Of a stretch of DNA of 12,210 bases, positions 1-8,300 are shown one piece after another (within the stretch, counting starts at the first letter, position 1; each line of letters opens with the position of its first letter). The DNA is from Spirochaetaceae bacterium (GTDB lineage: Bacteria > Spirochaetota > Spirochaetia > DSM-27196 > PXBQ01), in the NCBI GenBank assembly GCA_003566875.1, contig PXBQ01000351.1:1-12210 (forward strand). The letters are read 5' to 3'. Below the pieces are notes generated by a model that was not told the DNA's origin, did no database searches, and saw only the letters and a program-made list of their open reading frames with translations. Both the position numbers and the translations under genes were made by a program.

Positions 1-336
1 ATGATCGCGCTCGAGGATGAGCCGGAAAAAGCCGACGAGGCCGACCGTGACTTTCACATGACTCTGCTCGCTGCGTGTGGGAATCAGATCCTGTCGTCGT
101 TCAGTACGATCATCGCGCATCTATTTCACGACTCGACGTACCGCAGCCGATACTGGGACAGCGAAACGATCGACCGCCTCGCAAAAGAGCACCGAAAGAT
201 CCTGAAGGCGATCATGGCCGGCGATACCGAACGTGCGCTCAAACTACACGAACAGCATCTGCATTATCGGCGACGACTCAATCTCGACTCCGCGCCGCGG
301 AAATCACGGACACGTACTCGGCCAACATCTCGGTGA
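1..336 (+). CDS. GntR-family transcriptional regulator, FCD effector domain (5'-truncated)
   Basis: This is the C-terminal effector domain of a FadR-type GntR regulator. The DNA-binding winged helix lies upstream of the window, so the ATG at base 1 need not be the true start. The FCD (FadR C-terminal) metal-site pattern is visible: D15 and H19 in a DRDFH motif, H64 in EHRKIL and H86 near HL. Their spacing matches the D-H-H-H ligand set known for metal-binding FCD domains. A GN motif at about residue 27 and an AIMAGD segment are also typical. Such domains usually bind a sugar acid or other carboxylate and release the protein from its operator. The last 25 or so residues form an Arg-rich tail that overlaps the convergent kinase gene by 59 bp. 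Its location beside a sugar kinase/aldolase operon with GntR-like operator sites makes it the likely local regulator; that link is inferred. Confidence 0.88.
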   Translation: MIALEDEPEKADEADRDFHMTLLAACGNQILSSFSTIIAHLFHDSTYRSRYWDSETIDRLAKEHRKILKAIMAGDTERALKLHEQHLHYRRRLNLDSAPRKSRTRTRPTSR

Positions 337-1753
337 GGATGCGGCCGTTTTCACCGATTGGAGCCACGGTCCGTCGTCCGGTTTGACTCGGGCCGTCCGC
401 GTCCCACGCGCCGGTCGTCCCGGTCAGCGCGTCGATCGCGAGGTACGCCGCGCCGAGCGATGAATCGGCGTGTTCCGCGATCACCAGCGTCCGGTTGAAG
501 AGGTCCGAGACGGTTTGAAGAAGGACGCCGTTGTGGCATCCGCCACCGACGACCGAAACGGAGTCAAGCACTACCCCCTGCGACTCGAAGATCGAGAACG
601 CGTCGGCGAGAGAGAACGCGACGCCCTCGATCACCGACCGCGCGAGGTGAGCCGCGCCGTGCCGCGTCGAGAGACCGGTGAAACCGCCGCGGAGAGACGT
701 ATCCCAGTACGGGCACCGCTCGCCCGAGAGGTGCGGACGGAACAGAACGCCGTCGGCCCCGACCGGCGCCGTCTCGGCGAGCGATATCAACTCGGCGTGT
801 GAGAGCCTCCGTCCGCCGCCGAGCGCTTCGAGCGCCCACTCGATCGCTGATCCGGCCGCCATCGTCCCGGCTTGCGCGTACCACAGTGGTTGGTTCGGGT
901 GCGGGTACGTGATTAACCGGCGGTCGGAAAAAGGTTCCGCCGAAACGACGTGGATCCCGCCCGCGGTCCCGAGGCGTATCACCGCCGAGCCCGGCGAGTT
1001 CGCGCCGACCGCGTACGTCTCGGTCGCGCTGTCGAGAGTCCCGTTCACGACCGGCGTGCCCTCTTTGATTCCGAGCGCGTCCGCAGCGTCTTTTTGGACG
1101 GTGCCGATCACGGTTCGGGCAGCCTCGATACGGGGCAGGTTGCGCGGGTCGAGGTCGAGCCACGAACAGATCGTGTCGGACCACCGGCCGGACTCCGCGT
1201 CGAACAACATCGACGCCGTCGCGGTGCCGGGATCGGTTACGAACGCGCCGGTCAACCGGAACGCGACGTAGTCCTTGGAAAAGCAGACACGTTCGGTTTC
1301 TCCCCACGTGTCCGGCTCCGTCCGACGGATCCACGCGAGGTGCGACAAGCTCCACGTCGGTGTGACCGCGTTGTACGTGACCTTCCGGATGTACTCGCCG
1401 TGTTTTTTCTCCAGTTCGGCCGCGTCGGACGCTGATCGAGCGTCGTTCCAGAGGATCGCGTCGCGGATCTCGCGTCCGTTCGCACCGATCAGAACCGCGA
1501 TGTGCGCCGCGCTCGTCAACGAAATAGCTTTCACGTCGGACCCCGAGACCGCGCTGGTTGTGAGCGCGGCGCGGACCGCGTAAACGACGGCGTCGAACCA
1601 TGATGACGGCGGCTGTTCCGCCCAGCCGTCGTGCGGCGTTGATGTCGGGTATTCCGCGCGCCCCGTCGCGGCGACGACACCGTCTATCCCGACGACCGCA
1701 ACTTTGCACGAGCTCGTGCCGAGGTCAACTCCGAGAACGTACTCGGCTTCCAT
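278..1753 (-). CDS. FGGY-family carbohydrate kinase (xylulokinase-like)
   Basis: This 491-residue protein is an ATP-dependent sugar kinase of the FGGY family, close in length to E. coli xylulokinase (484). Domain 1 begins with the phosphate-binding DLGTSSCK (residues 10-17). It continues with DGWAEQ (about 42-47), a His in the position of the GQMHG substrate loop (H84, in an altered SAAHIAV context) and LWNDAR (101-106). Domain 2 holds the likely catalytic Asp (D241 in GTLDSA), LGTAGG (261-266), SGERCPYW (343-350) and the adenosine-binding VVGGGCHN (401-408). The substrate cannot be read from sequence; the altered loops around H84 and D241 mean xylulose should not be assumed. The ATG has GGAG 7 bases upstream. 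The start lies 29 bp inside the end of the aldolase gene, so the two are very likely co-transcribed and translationally coupled. Its 3' end overlaps the convergent GntR gene. Confidence 0.93.
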   Translation of the reverse strand: MEAEYVLGVDLGTSSCKVAVVGIDGVVAATGRAEYPTSTPHDGWAEQPPSSWFDAVVYAVRAALTTSAVSGSDVKAISLTSAAHIAVLIGANGREIRDAILWNDARSASDAAELEKKHGEYIRKVTYNAVTPTWSLSHLAWIRRTEPDTWGETERVCFSKDYVAFRLTGAFVTDPGTATASMLFDAESGRWSDTICSWLDLDPRNLPRIEAARTVIGTVQKDAADALGIKEGTPVVNGTLDSATETYAVGANSPGSAVIRLGTAGGIHVVSAEPFSDRRLITYPHPNQPLWYAQAGTMAAGSAIEWALEALGGGRRLSHAELISLAETAPVGADGVLFRPHLSGERCPYWDTSLRGGFTGLSTRHGAAHLARSVIEGVAFSLADAFSIFESQGVVLDSVSVVGGGCHNGVLLQTVSDLFNRTLVIAEHADSSLGAAYLAIDALTGTTGAWDADGPSQTGRRTVAPIGENGRILTEMLAEYVSVISAARSRD

Positions 1754-2522
1754 CGCCGGCTCCCGCGCGGACCACCGTGAACGATTCGTCGTACCGGCGA
1801 ATCGCCGAGCCGAGGATCGCGAGATCGTGTGACGCCAGGAAAAAGCTCAAGCCCCGATCGAGCCAAGGTCCCGTCTCGTCGGCGGCGGAGATACTGATGC
1901 CGACCGCCACCCCGTGCGAGACGCCGGCGGCGACGACCCGGTCGACGGCGTTCAGGAATTCCGCGCTGTCGCGGTCGGAGCCGATCACGAACTCGAGATC
2001 GCTCGCGCCGATCAGGCACGCCGTAATCCCGGGAACGCGGAGAATCTCGTCGGCATGCGCCGCGGCTTCGGGCGTCTCGATCATCACGATCAGCGAGATC
2101 ATCGAGTTCGCTCGTGCCGCGTAGTCCGCGCCGTGCACGACCGGCGCGACGCTTCCTTTGGAGCGCTTCCCGATCGGAGGATAGAAGCACGCGTGAACGG
2201 CCGCTTCGGCCTCGGCTCGCGACTCGACCATCGGGACCACGACTCCAAGCGCGCCGGCGTCGAGCATGTCGTTGATCTGTCCGGCAGAATTTTCCGAGAC
2301 TCTCGCGATCGGCGTCGGTCCCCCCGCGCAAAGCAGCGACCGGATCGAGTCCGTCGCACCGGCCTTGTCGTAATGCCCGTGCATCGTATCGACCATAGCG
2401 TAATCGAACCGAGTCCGCCCGACCAACTCCGCGGCTCGAAGCGACCCAAGCGACAACCCCGTACCGAGTAGAATTTCGCGTTCGGACAGTCGCTTCTTCA
2501 GGCACTGTGTCGACGTGTTCAT
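1725..2522 (-). CDS. HpcH/HpaI-family aldolase
   Basis: This 265-residue class II (divalent-metal) aldolase belongs to the family that makes or cleaves 2-keto-3-deoxy acids, giving pyruvate plus an aldehyde. Numbered from the chosen ATG, expected active-site residues are D45 and H48 (DTMHGH), R74 (ARV), metal ligands E149 (MIET) and D175 (GASD), and the YPPIGKR loop at 114-120. The usual Glu before the catalytic His (EH) is Met47 here, so this may be a subfamily with a different substrate. The frame extends to a TTG at 2558, but that codon touches the -10 box. The ATG at 2522 has AGGAG 8 bases upstream and lies about 28 nt downstream of the predicted transcription start. First gene of the aldolase-kinase operon, probably under GntR-type control. 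The exact substrate is unknown. Confidence 0.92.
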   Translation of the reverse strand: MNTSTQCLKKRLSEREILLGTGLSLGSLRAAELVGRTRFDYAMVDTMHGHYDKAGATDSIRSLLCAGGPTPIARVSENSAGQINDMLDAGALGVVVPMVESRAEAEAAVHACFYPPIGKRSKGSVAPVVHGADYAARANSMISLIVMIETPEAAAHADEILRVPGITACLIGASDLEFVIGSDRDSAEFLNAVDRVVAAGVSHGVAVGISISAADETGPWLDRGLSFFLASHDLAILGSAIRRYDESFTVVRAGAGDGSRVRSRS

Positions 2523-2530
2523 CGGGTAGA

Positions 2531-2535
2531 CTCCT
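2531..2535 (-). promoter_or_regulatory. Ribosome binding site of the aldolase gene
   Basis: AGGAG on the minus strand lies 8 bases before the ATG at 2522. It fixes that start over the in-frame TTG at 2558, which has no such site and overlaps the promoter. Confidence 0.85.
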
Positions 2536-2546
2536 GATCGTGTATC

Positions 2547-2562
2547 ATTAGTCGACAATTAT
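2547..2562. promoter_or_regulatory. Operator-like element 1 (GntR/FadR type) at the -10 box
   Basis: The plus strand reads ATTAGTCGACAATTAT, with the partial palindrome TAGTCGACAA at its core. This fits the TNGT-N-ACNA pattern of FadR-subfamily operators. It overlaps the -10 box and the predicted start site, so a bound protein would block initiation. It matches element 2 at 13 of 16 positions in the same orientation. Assignment to the FCD regulator at the window start is inferred. Confidence 0.65.
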
Positions 2563-2586
2563 AACCGCCGACCAGTGATTTGTCAA
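2558..2586 (-). promoter_or_regulatory. Consensus sigma-70 promoter of the aldolase-kinase operon
   Basis: On the minus strand, TTGACA (2586-2581) and TATAAT (2563-2558) are both perfect matches to the housekeeping consensus, separated by exactly 17 bp. Transcription should begin near 2551, giving a leader of about 28 nt with a good Shine-Dalgarno. It lies in the 120-bp gap between the sulfatase stop and the aldolase start, an AT-rich island in GC-rich DNA. A perfect promoter would be strong unless repressed, which fits the operator-like elements laid over it. Confidence 0.85.
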
Positions 2587-2593
2587 CAATTAA
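2578..2593. promoter_or_regulatory. Operator-like element 2 (GntR/FadR type) at the -35 box
   Basis: The plus strand reads ATTTGTCAACAATTAA, with core TTGTCAACAA, palindromic except at the two central bases. It covers the whole -35 hexamer. It is a direct repeat of element 1 at an offset of 31 bp, close to three helical turns, so two dimers would bind the same DNA face. Confidence 0.65.
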
Positions 2594-2642
2594 TTTCGAA
2601 CGGTCAGCGGACCTTTGCTGCGTTGCCGACGCGCTCCCGCGG

Positions 2643-4124
2643 TTACCCGGGTGCGCCGACCGGTTGGCCGGAGGTGTCCGGGGGAGGCGGCGGCCAGTGG
2701 ATGCCGCGTTGGCCGGCGAGTCCGCGATCACCTCGCGGCACGTGGTCCTTCGCCGGGCGGCCGGTCAACTCTCCGTTCTCGACGAACGCCAGATCGCTCC
2801 CGTACATTTCGTCGATCAGGCGCTGTCTCAGGCGCCGCTCGGCCTCAAGGTACTCGGGGCCGCCCGAGAGGTTCTGCGTTTCATTCGGGTCGTTGACCGT
2901 GTCGAACAGCTGCACGACGTTTCCGGTCGGATAGTAGATCAGCTTATACCGGCTTTCGCGAACCATGCGCGAAGCGGTGTCGCCCTCGCCGCACTCGCCG
3001 TACAACGCTTCTCGATGGTTCGGACCGTGCATCGGTCGACCGTCGACCGAGTCCGGGATCGGGATGCCCGCGAGGTCGAGCAGCGTCGGCATAACGTCCT
3101 GCCACCCGACGAGCCTGTCGTCGACGGTGCCGGCCGGAACGCGGGGATCACCCTCGGTACCGAGCAGGATCATCGGAACATTTGCCGAGTCTTCGTAGAA
3201 CAACCGTTTTGCCCAGAGATCGTGCGTCCCGAGCATGTCTCCGTGATCCGATGTGAAGCAGATGATCGTGTCGTTCAACACGTTCTCTTCGCGGAGTGTT
3301 CCGATCACGAGTCGGAGCTGATGATCGATCTGTGTGCAGAGCGCGTAAAACGCTCTCCGGATCGAGGCGACCATCTCGGGAGTGTTGCCGCCGCGCGAAT
3401 GCCTGATCGCTTGAAGCGCGTACGGCAGAGCGTCGGTATCCGCGGCCCATCGGCCCGTGATCGGCGCGGGCGGGTCTATTTCACGGTACAGATCGAGGTA
3501 GTACTGCAGCGGCGCCAGAGGCGGATGTGGATGAGCGTACGAGAGATACCAGAAGCCCGGGCGCGTCGGGTCACGCCGGCGGATCGTTCGGCACATCTCG
3601 CGTGTCGCCCAGTTTGTCACGTGCGCGTCCTCGCTCAGGTGCCACGCACGGTGGGTGTAAAGATTGTTGGACATGCCGTGGCCGAACTGTTGCCCGACCG
3701 TGCCGTTCTCACCGAGCCAGATCTCGTAGTCGTCGGTTGCGCCGAGCGTCGAGCGGCCTTCCTCGCTCAGGATCACGTCGTCGAACCCGATGCGGTTGCG
3801 CTGAGGGTGAACGTGCAGCTTTCCGACCGCGTACGCCTGATATCCCGCGTCGCGAAACGTCTGCGCGAGAGTCGGCACGGCCGGCATCGGTTCGGTGACC
3901 TTGAAGACGCGGTCACCGTGCGTGCGCGGCGTCGTGCCGGTCATCAACGTTCGTCGCGCGGGAATGCACACCGGGCACTCGCTGTACGCGTTCGTGAACC
4001 GTACCCCCGCGCGAGAGAGCTCATCGAGAGTCGGCGTCTGGATCGCCGGATGTCCCGCGATACCGAGCAGCGACGCGGGCCAGTGATCGGTCGTCACGAG
4101 CAGAACGTTCGGTCGGTTCGGCAT
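2643..4124 (-). CDS. Type I sulfatase (formylglycine-dependent, cytoplasmic)
   Basis: This 493-residue protein hydrolyses sulfate esters or sulfamates. It has the sulfatase signature CIPARRTLMTG, in which C53 (C-x-P-x-R) would be converted to formylglycine. Other expected residues are D13 near the N-terminus (TTDHWP), K102/H104 (GKLH), H198 (AHPH), D293/H294 (SDHGDMLG) and K307 (AKR). YKLIYYPTG and the LFD..NDPNE segment form the usual C-terminal subdomain. No signal peptide is visible, so it should act in the cytoplasm, which needs a formylglycine-generating enzyme or anaerobic maturase encoded elsewhere. The C-terminus carries a five-proline run (about 478-482). The ATG at 4124 has AAGGAG 8 bases upstream and is preferred to the GTG at 4181, which would overlap the FemAB-like gene. 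The sulfatase lies upstream of the aldolase and kinase in the same direction, suggesting a sulfated sugar substrate; its specificity cannot be read. Confidence 0.93.
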   Translation of the reverse strand: MPNRPNVLLVTTDHWPASLLGIAGHPAIQTPTLDELSRAGVRFTNAYSECPVCIPARRTLMTGTTPRTHGDRVFKVTEPMPAVPTLAQTFRDAGYQAYAVGKLHVHPQRNRIGFDDVILSEEGRSTLGATDDYEIWLGENGTVGQQFGHGMSNNLYTHRAWHLSEDAHVTNWATREMCRTIRRRDPTRPGFWYLSYAHPHPPLAPLQYYLDLYREIDPPAPITGRWAADTDALPYALQAIRHSRGGNTPEMVASIRRAFYALCTQIDHQLRLVIGTLREENVLNDTIICFTSDHGDMLGTHDLWAKRLFYEDSANVPMILLGTEGDPRVPAGTVDDRLVGWQDVMPTLLDLAGIPIPDSVDGRPMHGPNHREALYGECGEGDTASRMVRESRYKLIYYPTGNVVQLFDTVNDPNETQNLSGGPEYLEAERRLRQRLIDEMYGSDLAFVENGELTGRPAKDHVPRGDRGLAGQRGIHWPPPPPDTSGQPVGAPG

Positions 4125-4132
4125 GAAAAAAT

Positions 4133-4138
4133 CTCCTT
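4133..4138 (-). promoter_or_regulatory. Ribosome binding site of the sulfatase gene
   Basis: AAGGAG on the minus strand lies 8 bases before the ATG at 4124, inside the 25-bp gap after the FemAB-like gene. It decides the sulfatase start and fits co-transcription of the two genes. Confidence 0.85.
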
Positions 4139-4149
4139 GAAGAATCGTG

Positions 4150-5196
4150 TTATGAGTAGTATCCCGAGCTCGCCGACTCACCGGCGCAGATCACCGCGTA
4201 CGCCTCGCTGTTGTACACGAAATCCCATGCCCCACGGCGATGTACGACGCTGCCGCCGAAACCCGTCTTGAACCGGTACAAACCGTACATCGGATGCCCT
4301 CGGTCCGCCGACGGCGGGATCCCGAACGCATCGTAGAGCGTGCAGCCCGCGGCCTTGGCCGCGCGCATCGCGTGCCACTGCAATGCGTACGGAGCCATCA
4401 CCGAGCGGCCGTGCACGGCGCTTGCGCCGTACAGGTACGTTGCGACGTCTCGGGTATGCACGACAATAATGCCGCCGAGTGTGATCGAACGATGCCTCGC
4501 GAGGTAAAAGTGAACCGAAGGACCACCGCTACGTGCGGTCGAGAACAGCTTCTCGAAGTACGACTTCTCGTGCGCGCGGAACCCCTTACGGTGTGCGGTA
4601 TCGGTGTAGAGCGCGTGCCACTCGGATAGATGGTTGGCCGTGCAGGTTTCGACATCGACGCCGTGTCGCTGAGAAAGTCGGATATTGTACCGGGTCTTCG
4701 GCCGCATCGCCGCGAGTAGCTCGTGTTCGCTCGGCGACAGATCGATCTCAACCGTGTCGGGTGCGAGACTGTCGGTCGGCGCCTTGTGGATGTTGTGGTA
4801 CGAGGTGCCGAAATTCATCCGGATCTCGGCCGCTTGAGCGGAGACAGGAGGATCGACCGGGTCGTACGGACTTACCCACGGCAGGTCGTACCTCACCGCC
4901 GGACAGGACTCGGGGAGATGCTTGCGGAGTTGTACAGAGAGCTCCTCGAGGAAAAACCCGTGATCCTCCGTCGGAACTTCCACGTCGGGTCCGGCGGGAA
5001 CGTACGCAAGAGGATGCGCCGCCGCGCCGCGCAACTGTACGAGCATCGCGCGGCGATTTGATCCCAATCCAAAAGTCTTTACGCGGTCGCCGGTTTTCGA
5101 CTTGAACCGCGCCCAGAGCGGACTCTGAAACAGGTTTGGTGTCGATTCGAGACGAGACGGGTCTACCGGGTGTACGTCGAGCGCGGACGTCTGCAT
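4150..5196 (-). CDS. FemAB-like aminoacyl transferase (peptidoglycan bridge formation family, double GNAT fold)
   Basis: This 348-residue protein resembles the FemA/FemB/FemX family, which moves amino acids from aminoacyl-tRNA onto lipid-linked peptidoglycan precursor. Related members act on other acceptors. Family features are NLFQSPLWARFK (residues 21-32), a MRPKTRYNIRLSQRHGV segment (164-180), a GGIIVVH strand (241-247), YLYGAS (255-260) and the C-terminal YDAFGIPP...GLYRFKTGFGG (288-315). It lacks the long coiled-coil arm of S. aureus FemA (about 420 residues), so it resembles the shorter single-unit type. There is no signal peptide. The start is GTG (5199) or ATG (5196); no well-spaced Shine-Dalgarno precedes either. 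The ATG is chosen by codon preference. The gene ends 25 bp before the sulfatase start, so they probably share a transcript, although a functional link is not obvious. The acceptor is unknown. Confidence 0.85.
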   Translation of the reverse strand: MQTSALDVHPVDPSRLESTPNLFQSPLWARFKSKTGDRVKTFGLGSNRRAMLVQLRGAAAHPLAYVPAGPDVEVPTEDHGFFLEELSVQLRKHLPESCPAVRYDLPWVSPYDPVDPPVSAQAAEIRMNFGTSYHNIHKAPTDSLAPDTVEIDLSPSEHELLAAMRPKTRYNIRLSQRHGVDVETCTANHLSEWHALYTDTAHRKGFRAHEKSYFEKLFSTARSGGPSVHFYLARHRSITLGGIIVVHTRDVATYLYGASAVHGRSVMAPYALQWHAMRAAKAAGCTLYDAFGIPPSADRGHPMYGLYRFKTGFGGSVVHRRGAWDFVYNSEAYAVICAGESASSGYYS

Positions 5197-5302
5197 CACC
5201 TTGAGAGCGTAACAGGAAACCGTGATTCGCGGAAGTGCATCGACGAACGTGACGCGAAGCCGTGAGACGTTGCCTGTCGTCGCGGATCGCCGGAAGGCCG
5301 TC

Positions 5303-5331
5303 TTGATACCCGTGCCGCATCGGGATAGATT
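5303..5331 (+). promoter_or_regulatory. Putative promoter of the exported TPR/transglutaminase-like gene, possibly leaderless
   Basis: TTGATA (5303-5308) and TAGATT (5326-5331) are separated by 17 bp, matching the consensus at 5/6 and 4/6 positions. The -10 box ends 6 bases before the ATG at 5338, so transcription would start at or next to the A of the start codon. No normally placed Shine-Dalgarno is present. It lies in the 138-141 bp divergent gap with the FemAB-like gene. Confidence 0.5.
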
Positions 5332-5337
5332 CGGTGC

Positions 5338-8300
5338 ATGAGTTCGAAATTTGCCCGCCGCCGGCGCCGCGCCGTATCCGTTGCCGCCGCGCTACTCCTC
5401 GGCTCGATCCCGCTCTTCGCGGTCGATTCGATACGCATCAACGAGCCGATGGTGTACCCCGACACCCCCGCGGCGCGGAAAATTCTTGACGCGGCGTTCA
5501 CTCGTGCGGCTGCCGAGGCGTCGGAGCTGTTCGCCGACGCGCTCACGGTGAGGTACGCCCGTGCTCCGCGCGCGTCCGCGGACCGTGACGTGACGCCTCC
5601 AGCGTACACGATCGACGTAATCGCGAGTGATACCGACGACGGCCGGGCTTTAGTCCTTACGATGACGCGTGTACGCGACGGCCGCTCGACGCAGCCGGCC
5701 AACTTCCTCGGTCCGTGGGGTGAGCATCTCGCGCGCGATATCGCTCATTCTATCCGGTACGTGTACCAGGCGTTCTCCGGGTTCGACGCGCTTCCGCTCG
5801 CCGAACCGCCTGAGTACCTCGACGAGTTCACCGGACGAATGATCTCGACGGCGGACCTCGGTTTTTCGTTCCCCGTCACGCCGACGTCACTCGCGATCAC
5901 CGCGGACGGTAATATCATTGTCGGCGCGAGCATAGTCGCGGTCGAACTCGACCGGCTGTACCGCGAGCTCGGCAAACCAGGCCGCGAGATCTACACCAAC
6001 GATCAGGTGTCGTACGCGTACGACGTCGGTGTCACCGCGGCCGGAACGATTTTCGCGCGGACCGCGAGCGGCGGGCAGGTGTACGTCATCCGCCCGGACT
6101 TCACACGGCATCAAAGGCTTCAAACCGGCATCACCTCGCCGGCCGTTTCGGTCGCGTTGACCGACGGGAGTCTCGTCGTCGTCGACGCGACGAGCCGCCG
6201 TGCGGTACGGCTCGAAGGTCGCGTCACAAAGCCGCTCGATCTTTTCCCAACCGAGTACTCGTACGTTTACGTCGTTGCCGCCGGGCCCGAAGCGACGCTC
6301 TGGACGTGGGATCCGCTCACGGGTTCGATTCTCGTGTACACCGCCGACGGCAGCCGGATCGATACGATCGTGCCTCTGATGTCGCACGACGACCGGGCCG
6401 GCGTACGCGCGATGAGGACACTTCCGAACGGCGACTTCGTCGTGCTCTCGATGAACGCGCTGTATCGATTTGACCGACGCGGCGTGCCGATCTGGCGGCT
6501 CGACGGGCTGCCGTCTCCGCTCTCGGGTAACTTCATGATGGTGCAGAACATGGCGGTCGACGCGGAGCGCGGGTATATCTACTTGCTGAGCGTGTCCGAT
6601 CAGAAGGTGTACCGGCTGATCGATCGGTCCGGTGGCGTGCCGGTATCCGACCTCGACCGCGCGGTGCTCGAGCTGAACCGACGAATCGTCGCGGATCCGA
6701 ACGACGCCGACGCGTACACCGCGTTGGCGCGTCTGTACGAGCACGCCGACGCACCGGCTCTCGCGGCCGAAATGTGGCGGACGGTTCTCGACATTGACCC
6801 GTTCGATTCCGCGGCCGATGCGGCGCTCGCGCGAACCGAAGGTTTGATTCTTGCGGCGCAGGCGCGGCAGGGCCGGGACCGGACGATCGAGGTCCTGACC
6901 GCCCTCGGGCCCGAGTCCGCGCGGCCGACGTACACGGTCGCGGTCGGCCTGTACGAGCAGGCGCTCGCAAAGCTCGCGCGTGACGTCACCGCGCGCGAAG
7001 AGGTCAGGTCCGAGCTCGAGTCGTTTCGTCGCGCGTTCGACGAGTTTTCCGCGCCGCGGCCGCGTCCGCCATCGGTTCGCGTTGTGGGCTTCTCCGATAT
7101 CTTCCCGTCGCTCATTCGGTACTACGACACCAATCCGGTCGGCTCTCTCACGGTCACAAACGATCAGGCCGAGCCGATGCACGACATCGTCGTGTCGGTC
7201 GCGCTTCGGTTCTCGGACTTCCCGACGGAAAGCGATCCGGTGCCGCGTCTCGATCCCGGACAGTCGGCGGAGATACCGATTCATCTTGTGCTCTCGCCCG
7301 ACGTGCTCGGACTCGAAGAGGACATTCCGGTGCTCGCTCGTTTCGACCTCGCGTACCGGATTGGCGGGCAACGCGAATCGACGGCCGTTACGAACACGGT
7401 AATGATGCGTCGAAATACGGCGTTGTTCTGGGACGATTCGGGCAAACTCGCGACGTTCATCACGCCGAACGACGATCTGGTCTCGCGGTTTGCGCTCAAC
7501 GTCACGCGCGCCGCCGATCCGACGTATCCGGCGCTGATGTCGGACCGCGCGTGGCGCGCGGCGTTGATCGCCGACGCGGTCGGCGCGTACGGCGTGCGGT
7601 ACATCGAGGATCCGAACTCGCCGTTCACCGAGGTGTTCGGAGCGACCGGCGTGCTCGACACGGTACGGTTTCCGCGCACCACTCTCAGAGTCCGGTCCGG
7701 GGACTGCGACGACACGACCGCGCTTCTCGCGTCACTGTTCGAGGCGGCCGCGATCAAGACCGCGATCATGACGTCGCCGGGGCACGTCTTTCTCGCGTTC
7801 GACACCGGTGAGCCCGCGTCAAACCGTTGGTTGTACGAGGGGCCCGGCCGGTCGGTCGTTGTTCATGACGGGACCGTGTGGCTGCCCCTGGAGACGACGA
7901 TCCTCGATCGTGGATTTGTCGCGGCGTGGGAGGAGGCTTCGCGCCTCGTCGTGACCCACGGGGAGATAGTCGAGTTCCTGCCTCTCGACCGGCAACACCT
8001 CGTGTACCCGCCGATACCTCTGCCGGCGGCATCCTTCGATATCGTCCCGCCCGGACCTCAGGTTGTCGCGAACGTACACACCGAGACGCGCGGTCGTGTT
8101 AACGACGTTCTGTACGTCGCCGCGATCGCGGAGCTCGACCGGCGGCGTGTCCGGGTCGATTCTCGCGAAGCGGCGAGGCTCGGGAACCAGACGGGGGTGT
8201 TGCACGCGCGCCACGGTGATCTCGCCGCCGCCGAGCGCGCCTTCTCCGAGGTTGTGTCGGTCGTGCCCGAGTTCGCTCCCGCGTACGTGAACCTCGCAAA

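Noticed and set aside
2523..2558. Upstream TTG start adding 12 residues to the aldolase
   Set aside because: The TTG touches the -10 box, upstream of the predicted transcription start, and the ATG at 2522 has a good AGGAG.
4125..4181. Upstream GTG start adding 19 residues to the sulfatase
   Set aside because: It would overlap the FemAB-like gene and ignore the AAGGAG at 4133-4138; the extension has no family similarity.
2580..4271. 563-codon plus-strand open frame opposite the sulfatase
   Set aside because: Arg/Val/His-rich shadow with no domain motifs; it lies opposite a gene with intact catalytic residues and is explained by high GC.
5887..7371. 494-codon minus-strand open frame inside the large exported-protein gene
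   Set aside because: Low-complexity Arg/His/Asp composition and no ribosome site; shadow of the real gene.
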